A program made the position numbers and the translations under genes. 32,697 bases of DNA from an uncultured Myxococcales bacterium (lineage in GTDB: Bacteria; Myxococcota_A; UBA9042; DTJE01): positions 1 through 32,697 of the forward strand of contig CAINDP010000204.1 of assembly GCA_903847405.1 (NCBI GenBank). Direction: 5' to 3'. Shown in pieces: positions 21,397 to 29,326 of this stretch (position 1 is the stretch's first letter; each line of letters starts with the position of its first letter). The notes beneath the pieces are model-generated. The model worked only from the letters and a program-made list of their open reading frames with translations, searched no databases and had not been told where the DNA came from.

Positions 21397-23655
21397 GTGA
21401 CGGCCAGCAAGCACAAGACTGCGAAGCGGGGGGGAGTGAAGCCGGAGGAACCGATCCCGGTCGAAGCCGCGAAGCCGCCCCGGAAGGCCGCACGACGGTC
21501 GGGCAAGGCCGCCGGCACGTCCGCCCCGATCGACCCGGCGCCGATCGGCCTGCCCCTGGTGAACCGCGAGGCCAGCCACCTGGAGTTCCAGCGGCGCGTG
21601 CTGGAGGAGGCCCGGGATCCGGCGAACCCGATCGTCGAGCGGGCCATGTTCCTGTCCATCTTCTTTTCGAACCTGGACGAGTTCTTCATGGTGCGCGTGG
21701 CGGGCCTGATTTCGCAGGTCCAGTCCCGCATCACGGAGCGCTCGGCCGACGGCCTGACGCCCGCCGAGGCCCTGGCCGCCGTGCGCCATCACGCCCGGGA
21801 ACTGATGAGCGAGGGCCAGGCCTACTACCGCGACACCCTGCTGCCCGCCCTGGAGGAGAAGGGCGTCAGCATCCAGGCCTACGCCGACCTGAACGACGCC
21901 CAGAAGCAGCGCCTGGGCGAGTGGTTCCGGGAGGTCGTGTACCCGGTCCTGACGCCGCTGGCCTTCGACCCGGGCCATCCGTTCCCGCACATCTCGAACC
22001 TCAGCATCAACCTGGCCGTGTCGATCCGGGACGGCCGGCACGTCCGGTTCGCCCGCATCAAGGTCCCCGAAAGCCTGCCCCGCCTGGTGCCCCTGAAACG
22101 CAGTTCGGGAGGGACCCGGAAGGACGGCACGTCGCCCCGGATCCACGCCTTCGTGTGGATCGAGGAGGTGATCGCCGCGAACCTGGACCTGCTGTTCCCG
22201 GGGCTGGCGGTCATCGAGGCGCACCCCTTCCACGTCACCCGCGACGGCGAAACGGAAATCCAGGAACTGGAGGCCGGCGACCTGCTGGAGTCCGTCGAGG
22301 AAAGCATCCGGCGCCGGCGGTTCGGGTCCGTGGTGCGCCTGGCGATCCCGCCGACGATGCCCGCCCCGATGCTGGAACTGCTGGTCGAAAACCTGGAAAT
22401 GGATCGGCGCGACCTGTACACGGTGGACGGTCCCCTGGCGCTGTCGGACCTGAAGGCCCTGGGCGCGATCGTGGGTCCGCACCTGCACTTCCCGCCCCAC
22501 GTGCCGCTGGTGCCCCCGATCTTCCGCGTCGCCGGCGAGGGACGGATCTTCGAGGCCATCCGGGACGAGGACCGACTGCTGCACCATCCCTACGACTCGT
22601 TCCTGCCCGTCGTGGACTTCCTGCAGCAGGCCGCCCGGGACCCGCACGTCCTGGCCATCAAGCAGACGCTGTACCGCGTGGGGCGCAACTCGCCCGTGGT
22701 CGAGGCGCTGCTGGAGGCCGTCGAGGAAGGCAAGCAGGTGTCGGTGCTGGTGGAACTGAAGGCCCGCTTCGACGAGGAGTCGAACATCGAGTGGGCGCGG
22801 AAGCTGGAAGACGCCGGCGTCCACGTCATCTACGGGCTGCTGGGGCTGAAGACGCATTCGAAGATCGCGCTGGTGGTCCGCCGGGAGGGCGAGCGCATCC
22901 GCCGCTACGTGCACCTGGCGACCGGCAACTACAACCCGGCCACGGCCCAGGCCTACGAGGACGTGGGCATCTTCACCTGTGACGAGGCGATCGGCGCCGA
23001 CGCGACGGACCTGTTCAACTACCTCACCGGGTACTCGCGCAAGGTGGACTACCGCAAATTGATGGTCGCGCCGGTGAACCTCCGGGAGCGCCTGGAGGGC
23101 CTGATCCGCCGGGAGATCGCCCACGCCGAGGCGGGCCGGAAGGCGCACATGATCCTGAAGTCGAACTCGCTGGTGGACCCGGGGATCATCGACCTGGTGG
23201 TCCAGGCGGTCCGGGCCGGCGTGGACGTGGACCTGCTGATCCGCGGCATCTGCTGCATGCGCCCGGACGTTCCCGGCGCCAAGGGACGCCTGCGCATCCT
23301 CAGCGTGCTGGGGCGCTTCCTGGAGCACAGCCGCATCTACTGGTTCCGCAACCACGGCGACGAGGACGTGTGGCTGGGCAGCGCGGACCTGATGCCGCGC
23401 AACCTGGACCACCGCGTCGAGGTGCTGTTCCCGGTGGAGTCGCCGCGCTGGATCCGGTACCTGCGGGACAACGTGCTGGAAACGTACCTGCACGACAACC
23501 GGCGGGTCCGGGAACTGATGCCCGACGGGACCTACGTGCGCCTGAAGCCGACCCCCGGCGCCCCCGACGTGGACGTGCATGCCACGCTGATGGCACGGCG
23601 GACGGCGGCGGGACGCCCGGCGCCGGAACCGCAATCCCGTTCGGCGAAGGACTGA
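21397..23655 (+). CDS. ppk1: Polyphosphate kinase 1
   Basis: PPK1 polymerises the gamma-phosphate of ATP into polyphosphate. The 752-residue protein has a Lys/Ala/Pro-rich extension of about 48 residues, then the N-terminal domain (ASHLEFQRRVLEEA, FFSNLDEFFMVRVAG), head and two C-terminal phospholipase-D-like domains. The phosphohistidine is His487 in THSKIALVVR. The second His506 in YVHLATGNYN is 19 residues later, the same spacing as His435/His454 of E. coli Ppk. GSADLMPRNLDHRVE is the C-terminal conserved site. The start is GTG 21397, with AGGAG 6-7 nt upstream. It sits between sixA and a CHAD gene. Confidence 0.95.
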   Translation: MTASKHKTAKRGGVKPEEPIPVEAAKPPRKAARRSGKAAGTSAPIDPAPIGLPLVNREASHLEFQRRVLEEARDPANPIVERAMFLSIFFSNLDEFFMVRVAGLISQVQSRITERSADGLTPAEALAAVRHHARELMSEGQAYYRDTLLPALEEKGVSIQAYADLNDAQKQRLGEWFREVVYPVLTPLAFDPGHPFPHISNLSINLAVSIRDGRHVRFARIKVPESLPRLVPLKRSSGGTRKDGTSPRIHAFVWIEEVIAANLDLLFPGLAVIEAHPFHVTRDGETEIQELEAGDLLESVEESIRRRRFGSVVRLAIPPTMPAPMLELLVENLEMDRRDLYTVDGPLALSDLKALGAIVGPHLHFPPHVPLVPPIFRVAGEGRIFEAIRDEDRLLHHPYDSFLPVVDFLQQAARDPHVLAIKQTLYRVGRNSPVVEALLEAVEEGKQVSVLVELKARFDEESNIEWARKLEDAGVHVIYGLLGLKTHSKIALVVRREGERIRRYVHLATGNYNPATAQAYEDVGIFTCDEAIGADATDLFNYLTGYSRKVDYRKLMVAPVNLRERLEGLIRREIAHAEAGRKAHMILKSNSLVDPGIIDLVVQAVRAGVDVDLLIRGICCMRPDVPGAKGRLRILSVLGRFLEHSRIYWFRNHGDEDVWLGSADLMPRNLDHRVEVLFPVESPRWIRYLRDNVLETYLHDNRRVRELMPDGTYVRLKPTPGAPDVDVHATLMARRTAAGRPAPEPQSRSAKD

Positions 23656-23741
23656 AGGTTCCGGACCCCGGGGGGACGAACACGAAACGCGCGGCCGAAA
23701 CCACCACGACATCGCCTGCGCCGCGAATCCCCGGACCCGGC

Positions 23742-24623
23742 GTGACGCGGGACGACTCGCCTCTTCAGGCCGCGTGCCGGATCGCGCACCTTCAGTGCGA
23801 CCGCCTGGCGTGTCATGCCGACGCGCTGCGGGGGGGCTCGTTGGATGTCGAGGACGTGCACGACATGCGGGTGGCGACGCGACGGGTGCGCGCGGTCCTG
23901 TCGGTGTTCCATGGGGTTCTTCCTGCGAAACCCGCCCGGGCACTGGACCGGCGGTTGCGGGCGGCGACCCGGCGCCTGGGGCGCGTGCGGGACCTGGACG
24001 TGCTGATCGCGGGGCTGGCCGGCGGCGAGGGTGGAACCCCCGTGGACGCCGCGACCGTGCAGCACTTCACCCGCATGCAGGAACGCGCCCGGCGGCGGCT
24101 GGATCGCTATCTGGACGGACCGAAGTACGCGGACCTTGACGATCACGCCCGGCGCCTGTGCGTCGCCGCGCAGGCAGGGCTGAAGGACGCCGCGGGAATC
24201 GTCGCGCTGCAGGCGCCGGTGCTGCTGTTCGTGGCGCTGGCCGAGGCCCGCTCCCGGCCGCCCGGCCCCCGCCCCACCCTGGACGACCTGCACGGGCTGC
24301 GCATCCGGATGAAGCGCCTGCGGTACACGATCGAGTGCTTCCAGGAAATCCTGGGCGAACCCGGCGCGGCGTTCCTGGCCGCCGTGAAGGACCTGCAGGA
24401 CGTCCTGGGCGCGATCCAGGATGCCCGCGTGGCGGCGGACCGCGTGGAGGAGTACCTTCGAAGGCACGGGCCCGAGGGAGCGGCCGGCAAGGCGCTGGCG
24501 GCGTATGTCCGGCAGCAGCGGCGCCAGGCGGCGGACGGGGCACGGGGATTCCCGGCCCGGTGGCGGGCGTTCGAGGAATCGGGCCTGCGGGAACGGCTGG
24601 CCGCCGCCGCGGCGGGACTGTGA
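23742..24623 (+). CDS. CHAD-domain protein (polyphosphate-associated)
   Basis: The 293-residue, mostly alpha-helical protein has the CHAD signature: VHDMRVATRRVRAVL near 42-56, RLGRVRDLDVL and the second-half LRIRMKRLRYTIECF, with many surface Arg/His. CHAD domains are known to bind polyphosphate and accompany ppk genes, which fits this position. The start is uncertain. There is no ATG; GTG 23742 is the first standard start after the ppk stop but has a poor SD. A CTG overlapping the ppk stop (23652) would add about 30 residues rich in Thr/Pro. No CYTH domain is fused. The stop forms TGATG with a tiny ORF that bridges to the ROK gene. Confidence 0.82.
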   Translation: MTRDDSPLQAACRIAHLQCDRLACHADALRGGSLDVEDVHDMRVATRRVRAVLSVFHGVLPAKPARALDRRLRAATRRLGRVRDLDVLIAGLAGGEGGTPVDAATVQHFTRMQERARRRLDRYLDGPKYADLDDHARRLCVAAQAGLKDAAGIVALQAPVLLFVALAEARSRPPGPRPTLDDLHGLRIRMKRLRYTIECFQEILGEPGAAFLAAVKDLQDVLGAIQDARVAADRVEEYLRRHGPEGAAGKALAAYVRQQRRQAADGARGFPARWRAFEESGLRERLAAAAAGL

Positions 24624-24652
24624 TGGAAACAGCAGCGGGGGAAACGGAATGA
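24623..24652 (+). CDS. Possible 9-codon coupling mini-ORF between CHAD and ROK genes
   Basis: ATG at 24623 overlaps the CHAD stop (TGATG). It encodes METAAGETE and stops at TGA 24650-24652, which overlaps both in-frame ATGs of the ROK gene (24649 and 24652). The frame exactly bridges the 25-nt gap. It may pass ribosomes from one gene to the next, or may be chance. Confidence 0.3.
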   Translation: METAAGETE

Positions 24653-25632
24653 TGGCGAAGTCGACGGTCCGGGGCCCCTACGTAGGCGTGGACCTGGGGG
24701 GCACCAACATCGTCGCCGGGCTGGTGGACGCCGAAGGGCGCGTCCTGTCGCGCAGCAAGAAGAAGACGGGGACGGACACCGCCCCCGACGCCCTGGTCAA
24801 GCGCATCGTCATGACGGTGCAGGAAATCCTGGCCGAGGCCCGCATCGGCGCCGGCGATCTGGCCGCCATCGGCGTGGGCGCCCCCGGGCCCGTGGACCCG
24901 GGCCGCGGAATGGTGCTGAAGGCGCCGAACCTGGGCTGGAGTGCCGTGCCGCTGGCCGACCTGCTGTCGGCCCAGTTGAAGGTCCCCGCCTTCGTGGACA
25001 ACGACGTCAACGTCGGGACCTGGGCCGAGCACGTCCTGGGTGCGGGCCAGGGCGTCCAGGACATGATGGGGGTGTTCGTCGGGACCGGGATCGGCGCGGG
25101 CCTGGTCCTGGACGGCCGCCTGTACCACGGCCACTTCCGCACGGCCGGCGAAATCGGGCACACGTGGATCCACGCCGATGCGCCCCGGGGCCGCCGCACA
25201 CTGGAAAACGTGGCCAGCCGCACCGCCATCGGGTTCCAGTTGCACCAGTTGGCCCTGGCCAGCAACCAGACGGTGCTGACCCGGTTCGCCGACGAAGGCG
25301 ACCTGCGCAGCATCCGGTCCAAGGCCCTGGCGAAGGCCCTGGAAGCGGGCGACGAACTGACGCGCACGGTGGTCCAGCAGGCCGCCACCTACGTGGGGGT
25401 CGCCATCGCGAACCAGGTCACGGTGCTCAGCCTGCCCTGCGTGGTCCTGGGCGGCGGCCTGCCCGAGGCCCTGGGCCGCACCTTCGTCGAGTGGGTGCGG
25501 AAGGCCTTCGCAGCGGCGGTGTTCCCGCCGGAACTGTCGAAGTGCCGGATCGTCGCCGCGAAACTGGGCGACGACGCCGGGATGGTGGGTGCGGCGCTGA
25601 TCGCGCGCGATCGTCTTGCCGCCGGAATCTGA
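24649..25632 (+). CDS. ROK-family sugar kinase (glucokinase-like)
   Basis: The 327-residue protein has the ASKHA phosphate loop VGVDLGGTN (12-20), GVGAPGPVD, the catalytic Asp in FVDNDVN and the adenosine loop GTGIGAGLV. GEIGHTW supplies the conserved sugar-binding Glu and His. Most ROK kinases have a zinc-binding CxCGxxGCxE after this point. Here the segment reads ADAPRGRRTLENVAS with no cysteines, so the zinc site is absent although the Leu-Glu is kept. ATP is the default phosphoryl donor. Given the ppk and CHAD neighbours, polyphosphate use deserves a test, but the length exceeds that of typical polyphosphate glucokinases. ATG 24649 follows GGGGG by 7 nt; ATG 24652 is equally possible. Confidence 0.88.
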   Translation: MMAKSTVRGPYVGVDLGGTNIVAGLVDAEGRVLSRSKKKTGTDTAPDALVKRIVMTVQEILAEARIGAGDLAAIGVGAPGPVDPGRGMVLKAPNLGWSAVPLADLLSAQLKVPAFVDNDVNVGTWAEHVLGAGQGVQDMMGVFVGTGIGAGLVLDGRLYHGHFRTAGEIGHTWIHADAPRGRRTLENVASRTAIGFQLHQLALASNQTVLTRFADEGDLRSIRSKALAKALEAGDELTRTVVQQAATYVGVAIANQVTVLSLPCVVLGGGLPEALGRTFVEWVRKAFAAAVFPPELSKCRIVAAKLGDDAGMVGAALIARDRLAAGI

Positions 25633-25657
25633 AGCATCCTGGAGAATATCCATCCTA

Positions 25658-25674
25658 GAAAGAGCGAATCTTTC
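25658..25674. promoter_or_regulatory. Small inverted repeat upstream of the hdr-flx promoter
   Basis: GAAAGA and TCTTTC flank a 5-nt GCGAA spacer, 15 nt upstream of the predicted -35. It is an AT-rich patch in GC-rich DNA and could be a regulator site. No known consensus was recognised. Confidence 0.3.
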
Positions 25675-25689
25675 CGCACATTTTCCTAC

Positions 25690-25717
25690 TTCACAACGCC
25701 CGTCCAATCGGTAAGAT
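25690..25717 (+). promoter_or_regulatory. Sigma-70-type promoter of the hdr-flx operon
   Basis: TTCACA (25690-25695) and TAAGAT (25712-25717) are separated by 16 bp. The first gene starts at 25750. The sequence TTCACAA over the -35 also resembles a half-site for the NADH-responsive repressor Rex, but the other half is not convincing. Confidence 0.6.
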
Positions 25718-25749
25718 CCGCCACAGTTGACTTGAACGGAGGTACGGCC

Positions 25750-26322
25750 GTGGGCTCGCACGAGCATTCCCACGATCACTCCGGCCCCGAGCCCCTCGCC
25801 GCTCGCGTGCAGCGCATGACGGGATTGAACCCGGCGTGCTGCTACCAGTGCGGCAAGTGCTCCGCCGGGTGTCCGATGGCTGCAGAAACCACCCTGCGTC
25901 CTCACGACGTCATGCGCCTGGTCGCCCGCAACCGGCTGGACAAGCTGGCCGACGCGGACGGCCTGTGGCTGTGCCTGACGTGCGAAACCTGCACGTCGCG
26001 CTGCCCCAACGGCTGCGACCCCGCCCGGACCATGGACGCCCTGCGGGAAATCTTCGCCGCCGGGAAGGACGGGAAGCCGCCAAAGGCGATTTCCGCGTTC
26101 CACAAGTCCTTCCTGAACCAGGTGCGCAACCACGGCCGCCTGTTCGAGATGGGCCTGATCATGTCGTACAAGCTGGGCGGCGGCCCGATGTTCGCCGACG
26201 TGACGACGACGCCCAGCGTGCTGGCGCGCGGCAAACTGGGCCTGGCGCCGCACAACGTGAAGGGCATGGACGAGGTCCGCCGAATCTTCGCAGCGTGCGC
26301 CGAAGAGGAGGCCCAGCCATGA
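25750..26322 (+). CDS. hdrC: Heterodisulfide reductase subunit C (HdrC-like)
   Basis: The 190-residue iron-sulfur protein has two 4Fe-4S motifs, CYQCGKCSAGCP (31-42) and CLTCETCTSRCP (75-86), plus an extra Cys89. It has no membrane helix, so it is the soluble HdrC that relays electrons from HdrA to HdrB. The N-terminus is His-rich (SHEHSHDHS, 3-11). GTG 25750 is chosen because CGGAGGT lies 6 nt upstream; a TTG at 25732 would place the SD inside the gene. The stop overlaps the hdrB start (ATGA), indicating 1:1 coupled synthesis. It heads the seven-gene hdr-flx operon. Confidence 0.93.
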   Translation: MGSHEHSHDHSGPEPLAARVQRMTGLNPACCYQCGKCSAGCPMAAETTLRPHDVMRLVARNRLDKLADADGLWLCLTCETCTSRCPNGCDPARTMDALREIFAAGKDGKPPKAISAFHKSFLNQVRNHGRLFEMGLIMSYKLGGGPMFADVTTTPSVLARGKLGLAPHNVKGMDEVRRIFAACAEEEAQP

Positions 26323-27245
26323 AAATCGGCTACTTCCCCGGCTGTTCCCTGCACGGCCTGTCCCGCGAATACGAAGAAAGCCTGAAGGCGATCGTCGCGG
26401 GCCTGGACACCGAACTGGTCGAGGTCGACGACTGGTCCTGCTGCGGCGCCTCCTCGGCCCACGGCAGCAGCCACCTCCTGGGCGTCGCCCTGCCCGCCCG
26501 GAACCTGGCGATCGCGGAAGAACAGGGCCTGCCCGAAGTGCTGGCGCCCTGCGCCGCGTGCTATGCCCGCCTGGCATCCGCCCGGCACGAGATTTCCGAG
26601 GACCCGCAACTGGCGGGCCGCGTGAACAACGTGCTGGTCCGCGACTTCAAGAACACCGTCCGGGTGCGCAGCATCCTGGAAGTGCTGAAGGGCCAGATCG
26701 CCGGTATCAAGGCGCGTGCCACGAACCCCCTGAAGGACCTGAAGGTCGCCTGCTACTACGGCTGCCTGCTGGTCCGCCCCGTCCAGGTCACCGGCGGCTA
26801 CGACGATCCGGAAGACCCGTCCTCGATGGAGGACATCTGCAAGGCCGCGGGCGCCGTGCCGGTGAAATGGAACCGCCGCCTGGACTGCTGCGGCGGCGGG
26901 CTCAGCATGTCCCGCACCGGCTCGGTCGTCCGGCTCAGCGCCGCGATCCTCAAGGACGCGAAGGCCGCGGGCGCCGACGCCGTCGTGGTCGCGTGCCCCA
27001 TGTGCCACAGCAACCTCGATTTCCGGCAGAAGGCCATGAAGCACCGCGGGGCCTGGGAAGGCGACATGCCGGTCCTGTTCCTGACGCAGGTGGTCGGTAT
27101 GTCGATGGGCATCGACCCGAAGACGCTGGGGATGGGACGGCATTTCGTCAGCACCGATTCCGTGCTGGCACGGACGGCGGGTACGGGCTCGGGCTCGGGT
27201 ACGGGTACGAACAGCGCAGCGGCAGTGGCCGGGGAGGTGGGCTGA
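26319..27245 (+). CDS. hdrB: Heterodisulfide reductase subunit B (HdrB-like, CCG domains)
   Basis: The 308-residue protein has two cysteine-rich CCG domains. The first has Cys9, Cys41-Cys42, Cys78 and Cys81. The second has Cys145, Cys149, Cys190-Cys191, Cys226 and Cys229. In HdrB of methanogens these bind two noncubane 4Fe-4S clusters where the disulfide is reduced, and both full ligand sets are visible here. The bacterial disulfide substrate is unknown. The last 22 residues form a low-complexity Gly-Thr/Gly-Ser tail encoded by hexamer repeats (27180-27209), extending beyond the conserved domain. It overlaps hdrC by 4 nt and hdrA by 1 nt (TGATG). Confidence 0.94.
   Translation: MKIGYFPGCSLHGLSREYEESLKAIVAGLDTELVEVDDWSCCGASSAHGSSHLLGVALPARNLAIAEEQGLPEVLAPCAACYARLASARHEISEDPQLAGRVNNVLVRDFKNTVRVRSILEVLKGQIAGIKARATNPLKDLKVACYYGCLLVRPVQVTGGYDDPEDPSSMEDICKAAGAVPVKWNRRLDCCGGGLSMSRTGSVVRLSAAILKDAKAAGADAVVVACPMCHSNLDFRQKAMKHRGAWEGDMPVLFLTQVVGMSMGIDPKTLGMGRHFVSTDSVLARTAGTGSGSGTGTNSAAAVAGEVG
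27180..27209 (+). repeat. Five-copy in-frame hexamer repeat at the 3' end of hdrB
   Basis: Five tandem hexamers alternate GGTACG and GGCTCG and encode Gly-Thr or Gly-Ser pairs (residues 288-297). The unit is two codons long, so slippage would lengthen or shorten the tail without a frameshift. Confidence 0.8.
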
Positions 27246-29266
27246 TGGCTCGCATCGGAGTCTTCGTCTGCCACTGTGGCGAAAACATCGGGCGCACGGT
27301 CGACTGCCACGGCGTCGCCGAGGCCTGCAAGGACGTGCCCGGCGTCGTCCACAGCGTCGACTACAAGTACATGTGCAGCGACCCGGGCCAGCAGATGGTC
27401 AAGAACGCCATCGCCGAAAAGGGCCTGACGGGCGTCGTCGTGGCGGCGTGCAGCCCCCACATGCACGAAAAGACCTTCCGCCGGGCCACCGCGGGCGCCG
27501 GCCTGAACCCCTTCCTGTGCGAGATGGCCAACGTCCGCGAGCACTGCTCGTGGATCCACGAGGACCGTGAAAAGGCCACCGTGAAGGCCGTGGACATCAC
27601 CAAGACCATCATCGAAAAGGTCAAGCGCAACGTCCCGCTGAACACGATCCGCATCCCGGTCACGCGCCGGGCGCTGGTCATCGGCGGCGGCATCGCGGGC
27701 ATCCAGGCGGCCCTGGACATCGCCGACGGCGGCCGGGAAGTCATCCTGGTCGAAAAGGGCCCGTCCATCGGCGGCCACATGTCGCAGTTGTCGGAAACCT
27801 TCCCGACGCTGGACTGCAGCCAGTGCATCCTGACGCCGCGCATGGTCGAGGTGTACCAGCACCCGCGGATCAAGCTGTACGCGTACAGCGAGGTCGAAAG
27901 CGTCGAGGGCTACATCGGCAACTTCAAGGTCACGGTGCGCCGCAAGGCCCGCAGCGTGGACGAGGACAAGTGCAACGGCTGCGGCGCCTGCACGCAGGTC
28001 TGCCCCAACAAGAAGATCCCCAGCGAGTTCGACTGCGGCCTGGGCAAGCGGACGGCGATCTACGTGCCGTTCCCGCAGGCGGTGCCGAACCTGCCCACCG
28101 TCGATCGGAACAAGTGCCTGCTGTTCATGAACCGCGCCAAGGGCCGCCCCGACACGTGCAAGAAGTGCGCGGACGCCTGCGCCAAGGGCGCCATCGACTT
28201 CGACCAGCAGGACCGCCTGGTGACGGAGGACGTCGGCGCCATCGTGGTGGCGACGGGCTACCAGTTGTACACGATCGGGAAGGACCAGCCGAAGGACAAC
28301 CTGAAGGGTTACGGCGAGTACGGCTACGGGACCATCCCGGACGTCATCGACGGCCTGCAGTTCGAACGGCTGGCGTCCGCGTCGGGCCCCACGTCCGGCA
28401 AGATCCTGCGCCCGTCGGACGGGAAGGAACCCAAGCGCATCGTGTTCCTGCAGTGCATCGGGTCCCGCGACCCGCAGAAGGGCATGGAGTACTGCAGCAA
28501 GATCTGCTGCATGTACGTGGCCAAGCACACCATGCTGTACCACCACAAGGTCCACGACGGCCAGGCGACGGTGTTCTACATGGACATCCGCGCCGCCGGA
28601 AAGGGCTACGAGGAGTTCAGCCGCCGGGCCATCGAGGAGGAGGGCGCCCAGTACATCCGCGGCCGCGTTTCGCGGATGTGGCGGGAGGGCGACGTCATCA
28701 AGATCCTGGGCTTCGACACGCTGGAAGGCGAGCCGATCGAAATGGACGCCGACATGGTCGTGCTGGCCACCGCGATGCGGCCCCAGCCCGGCATCGACGC
28801 CCTGGCCCAGAAACTGTCCGTGTCCTACGACCAGCACGGGTTCATCAACGAGGCGCACCCGAAACTGCGCCCCGTCGAAACGAACACCGCCGGCATCTTC
28901 GTGGCGGGCGCCTGCCAGGCCCCGCGGGACATCCCCGACGCGGTCGCCATGGCCAGCGCCACGGCGTCCAAGGTCCTGGGCCTGTTCGCAAACGAGATGC
29001 TGGAGCGCGAGCCGACCGTCGCCTGCGTCAACGAGGCGAACTGCGCCGGCTGCTTCCACTGCGAGCGCGTCTGCGCGTACGGCGCGGTGGAACACAAGGA
29101 CATCAAGGACCGCGCGGGCAACGTGGTGCGCGTCATCGCCTACGTGAACCCGGGCGTGTGCCAGGGCTGCGGGACGTGCCAGGCCACCTGCCCGTCGAAG
29201 AGCGTGGAACTGCAGGGCTTCACCGACGAGCAGATCTGGGGCGAAATCCAGGCACTGGGCGTGTGA
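27245..29266 (+). CDS. hdrA: Heterodisulfide reductase subunit A (HdrA, FAD and 4Fe-4S)
   Basis: The 673-residue flavoprotein is the predicted bifurcating core. The N-terminal cysteine domain (about 1-125) carries CHCG and CSPHMH. The Rossmann FAD site GGGIAG is at 147-152, with EKGPSIGGHM and LDCSQCILTPRM as the HdrA-specific insertion. An inserted ferredoxin domain starts at Cys243/246/249/253, with further cysteines up to 312. The second half of the flavin domain runs to GIFVAGACQAPRDIPDAVAMA. The C-terminus has two 4Fe-4S motifs (CAGCFHCERVC and CQGCGTCQATC). No selenocysteine codon interrupts it. In characterised complexes HdrA bifurcates electrons between ferredoxin and the HdrBC disulfide site. 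The 60-nt gap to flxD, which contains a palindrome, is the only loose junction in the operon. Confidence 0.95.
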   Translation: MARIGVFVCHCGENIGRTVDCHGVAEACKDVPGVVHSVDYKYMCSDPGQQMVKNAIAEKGLTGVVVAACSPHMHEKTFRRATAGAGLNPFLCEMANVREHCSWIHEDREKATVKAVDITKTIIEKVKRNVPLNTIRIPVTRRALVIGGGIAGIQAALDIADGGREVILVEKGPSIGGHMSQLSETFPTLDCSQCILTPRMVEVYQHPRIKLYAYSEVESVEGYIGNFKVTVRRKARSVDEDKCNGCGACTQVCPNKKIPSEFDCGLGKRTAIYVPFPQAVPNLPTVDRNKCLLFMNRAKGRPDTCKKCADACAKGAIDFDQQDRLVTEDVGAIVVATGYQLYTIGKDQPKDNLKGYGEYGYGTIPDVIDGLQFERLASASGPTSGKILRPSDGKEPKRIVFLQCIGSRDPQKGMEYCSKICCMYVAKHTMLYHHKVHDGQATVFYMDIRAAGKGYEEFSRRAIEEEGAQYIRGRVSRMWREGDVIKILGFDTLEGEPIEMDADMVVLATAMRPQPGIDALAQKLSVSYDQHGFINEAHPKLRPVETNTAGIFVAGACQAPRDIPDAVAMASATASKVLGLFANEMLEREPTVACVNEANCAGCFHCERVCAYGAVEHKDIKDRAGNVVRVIAYVNPGVCQGCGTCQATCPSKSVELQGFTDEQIWGEIQALGV

Positions 29267-29267
29267 G

Positions 29268-29310
29268 GGGGACACCCTGAAGGGTGGGGGACACCCTTCA
29301 GGGTGTCCCC
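29268..29310. repeat. 18-bp palindrome between hdrA and flxD
   Basis: 29268-29285 and 29293-29310 are perfect 18-bp inverted repeats with a 7-nt loop. An alternative 11-bp hairpin (29287-29297 with 29300-29310) shares the right arm. Its outer bases GGGGACA/TGTCCCC match the core of the palindromes at 2-57 and 9184-9233, but the inner part differs. It starts 2 nt after the hdrA stop and ends 6 nt before the flxD ribosome site. Confidence 0.88.
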
Positions 29311-29326
29311 AATACAGGAGGTACCG

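Noticed and set aside
11595-21734. An uninterrupted minus-strand open frame of about 3,380 codons opposite the hydrogenase and sensor genes.
   Set aside because: Its translation is a low-complexity mixture rich in Gly, Arg, His, Asp and Gln with no domain. It is the mirror of GC-rich third positions in well-supported plus-strand genes.
23652-23741. A CTG start overlapping the ppk stop as the CHAD start.
   Set aside because: CTG starts are rare and the added residues are low-complexity Thr/Pro. GTG 23742 is kept, although its ribosome site is weak.
25684-25697. A full Rex operator at the hdr promoter.
   Set aside because: Only the TTCACAA half is good; the upstream half does not match TTGTGAA.
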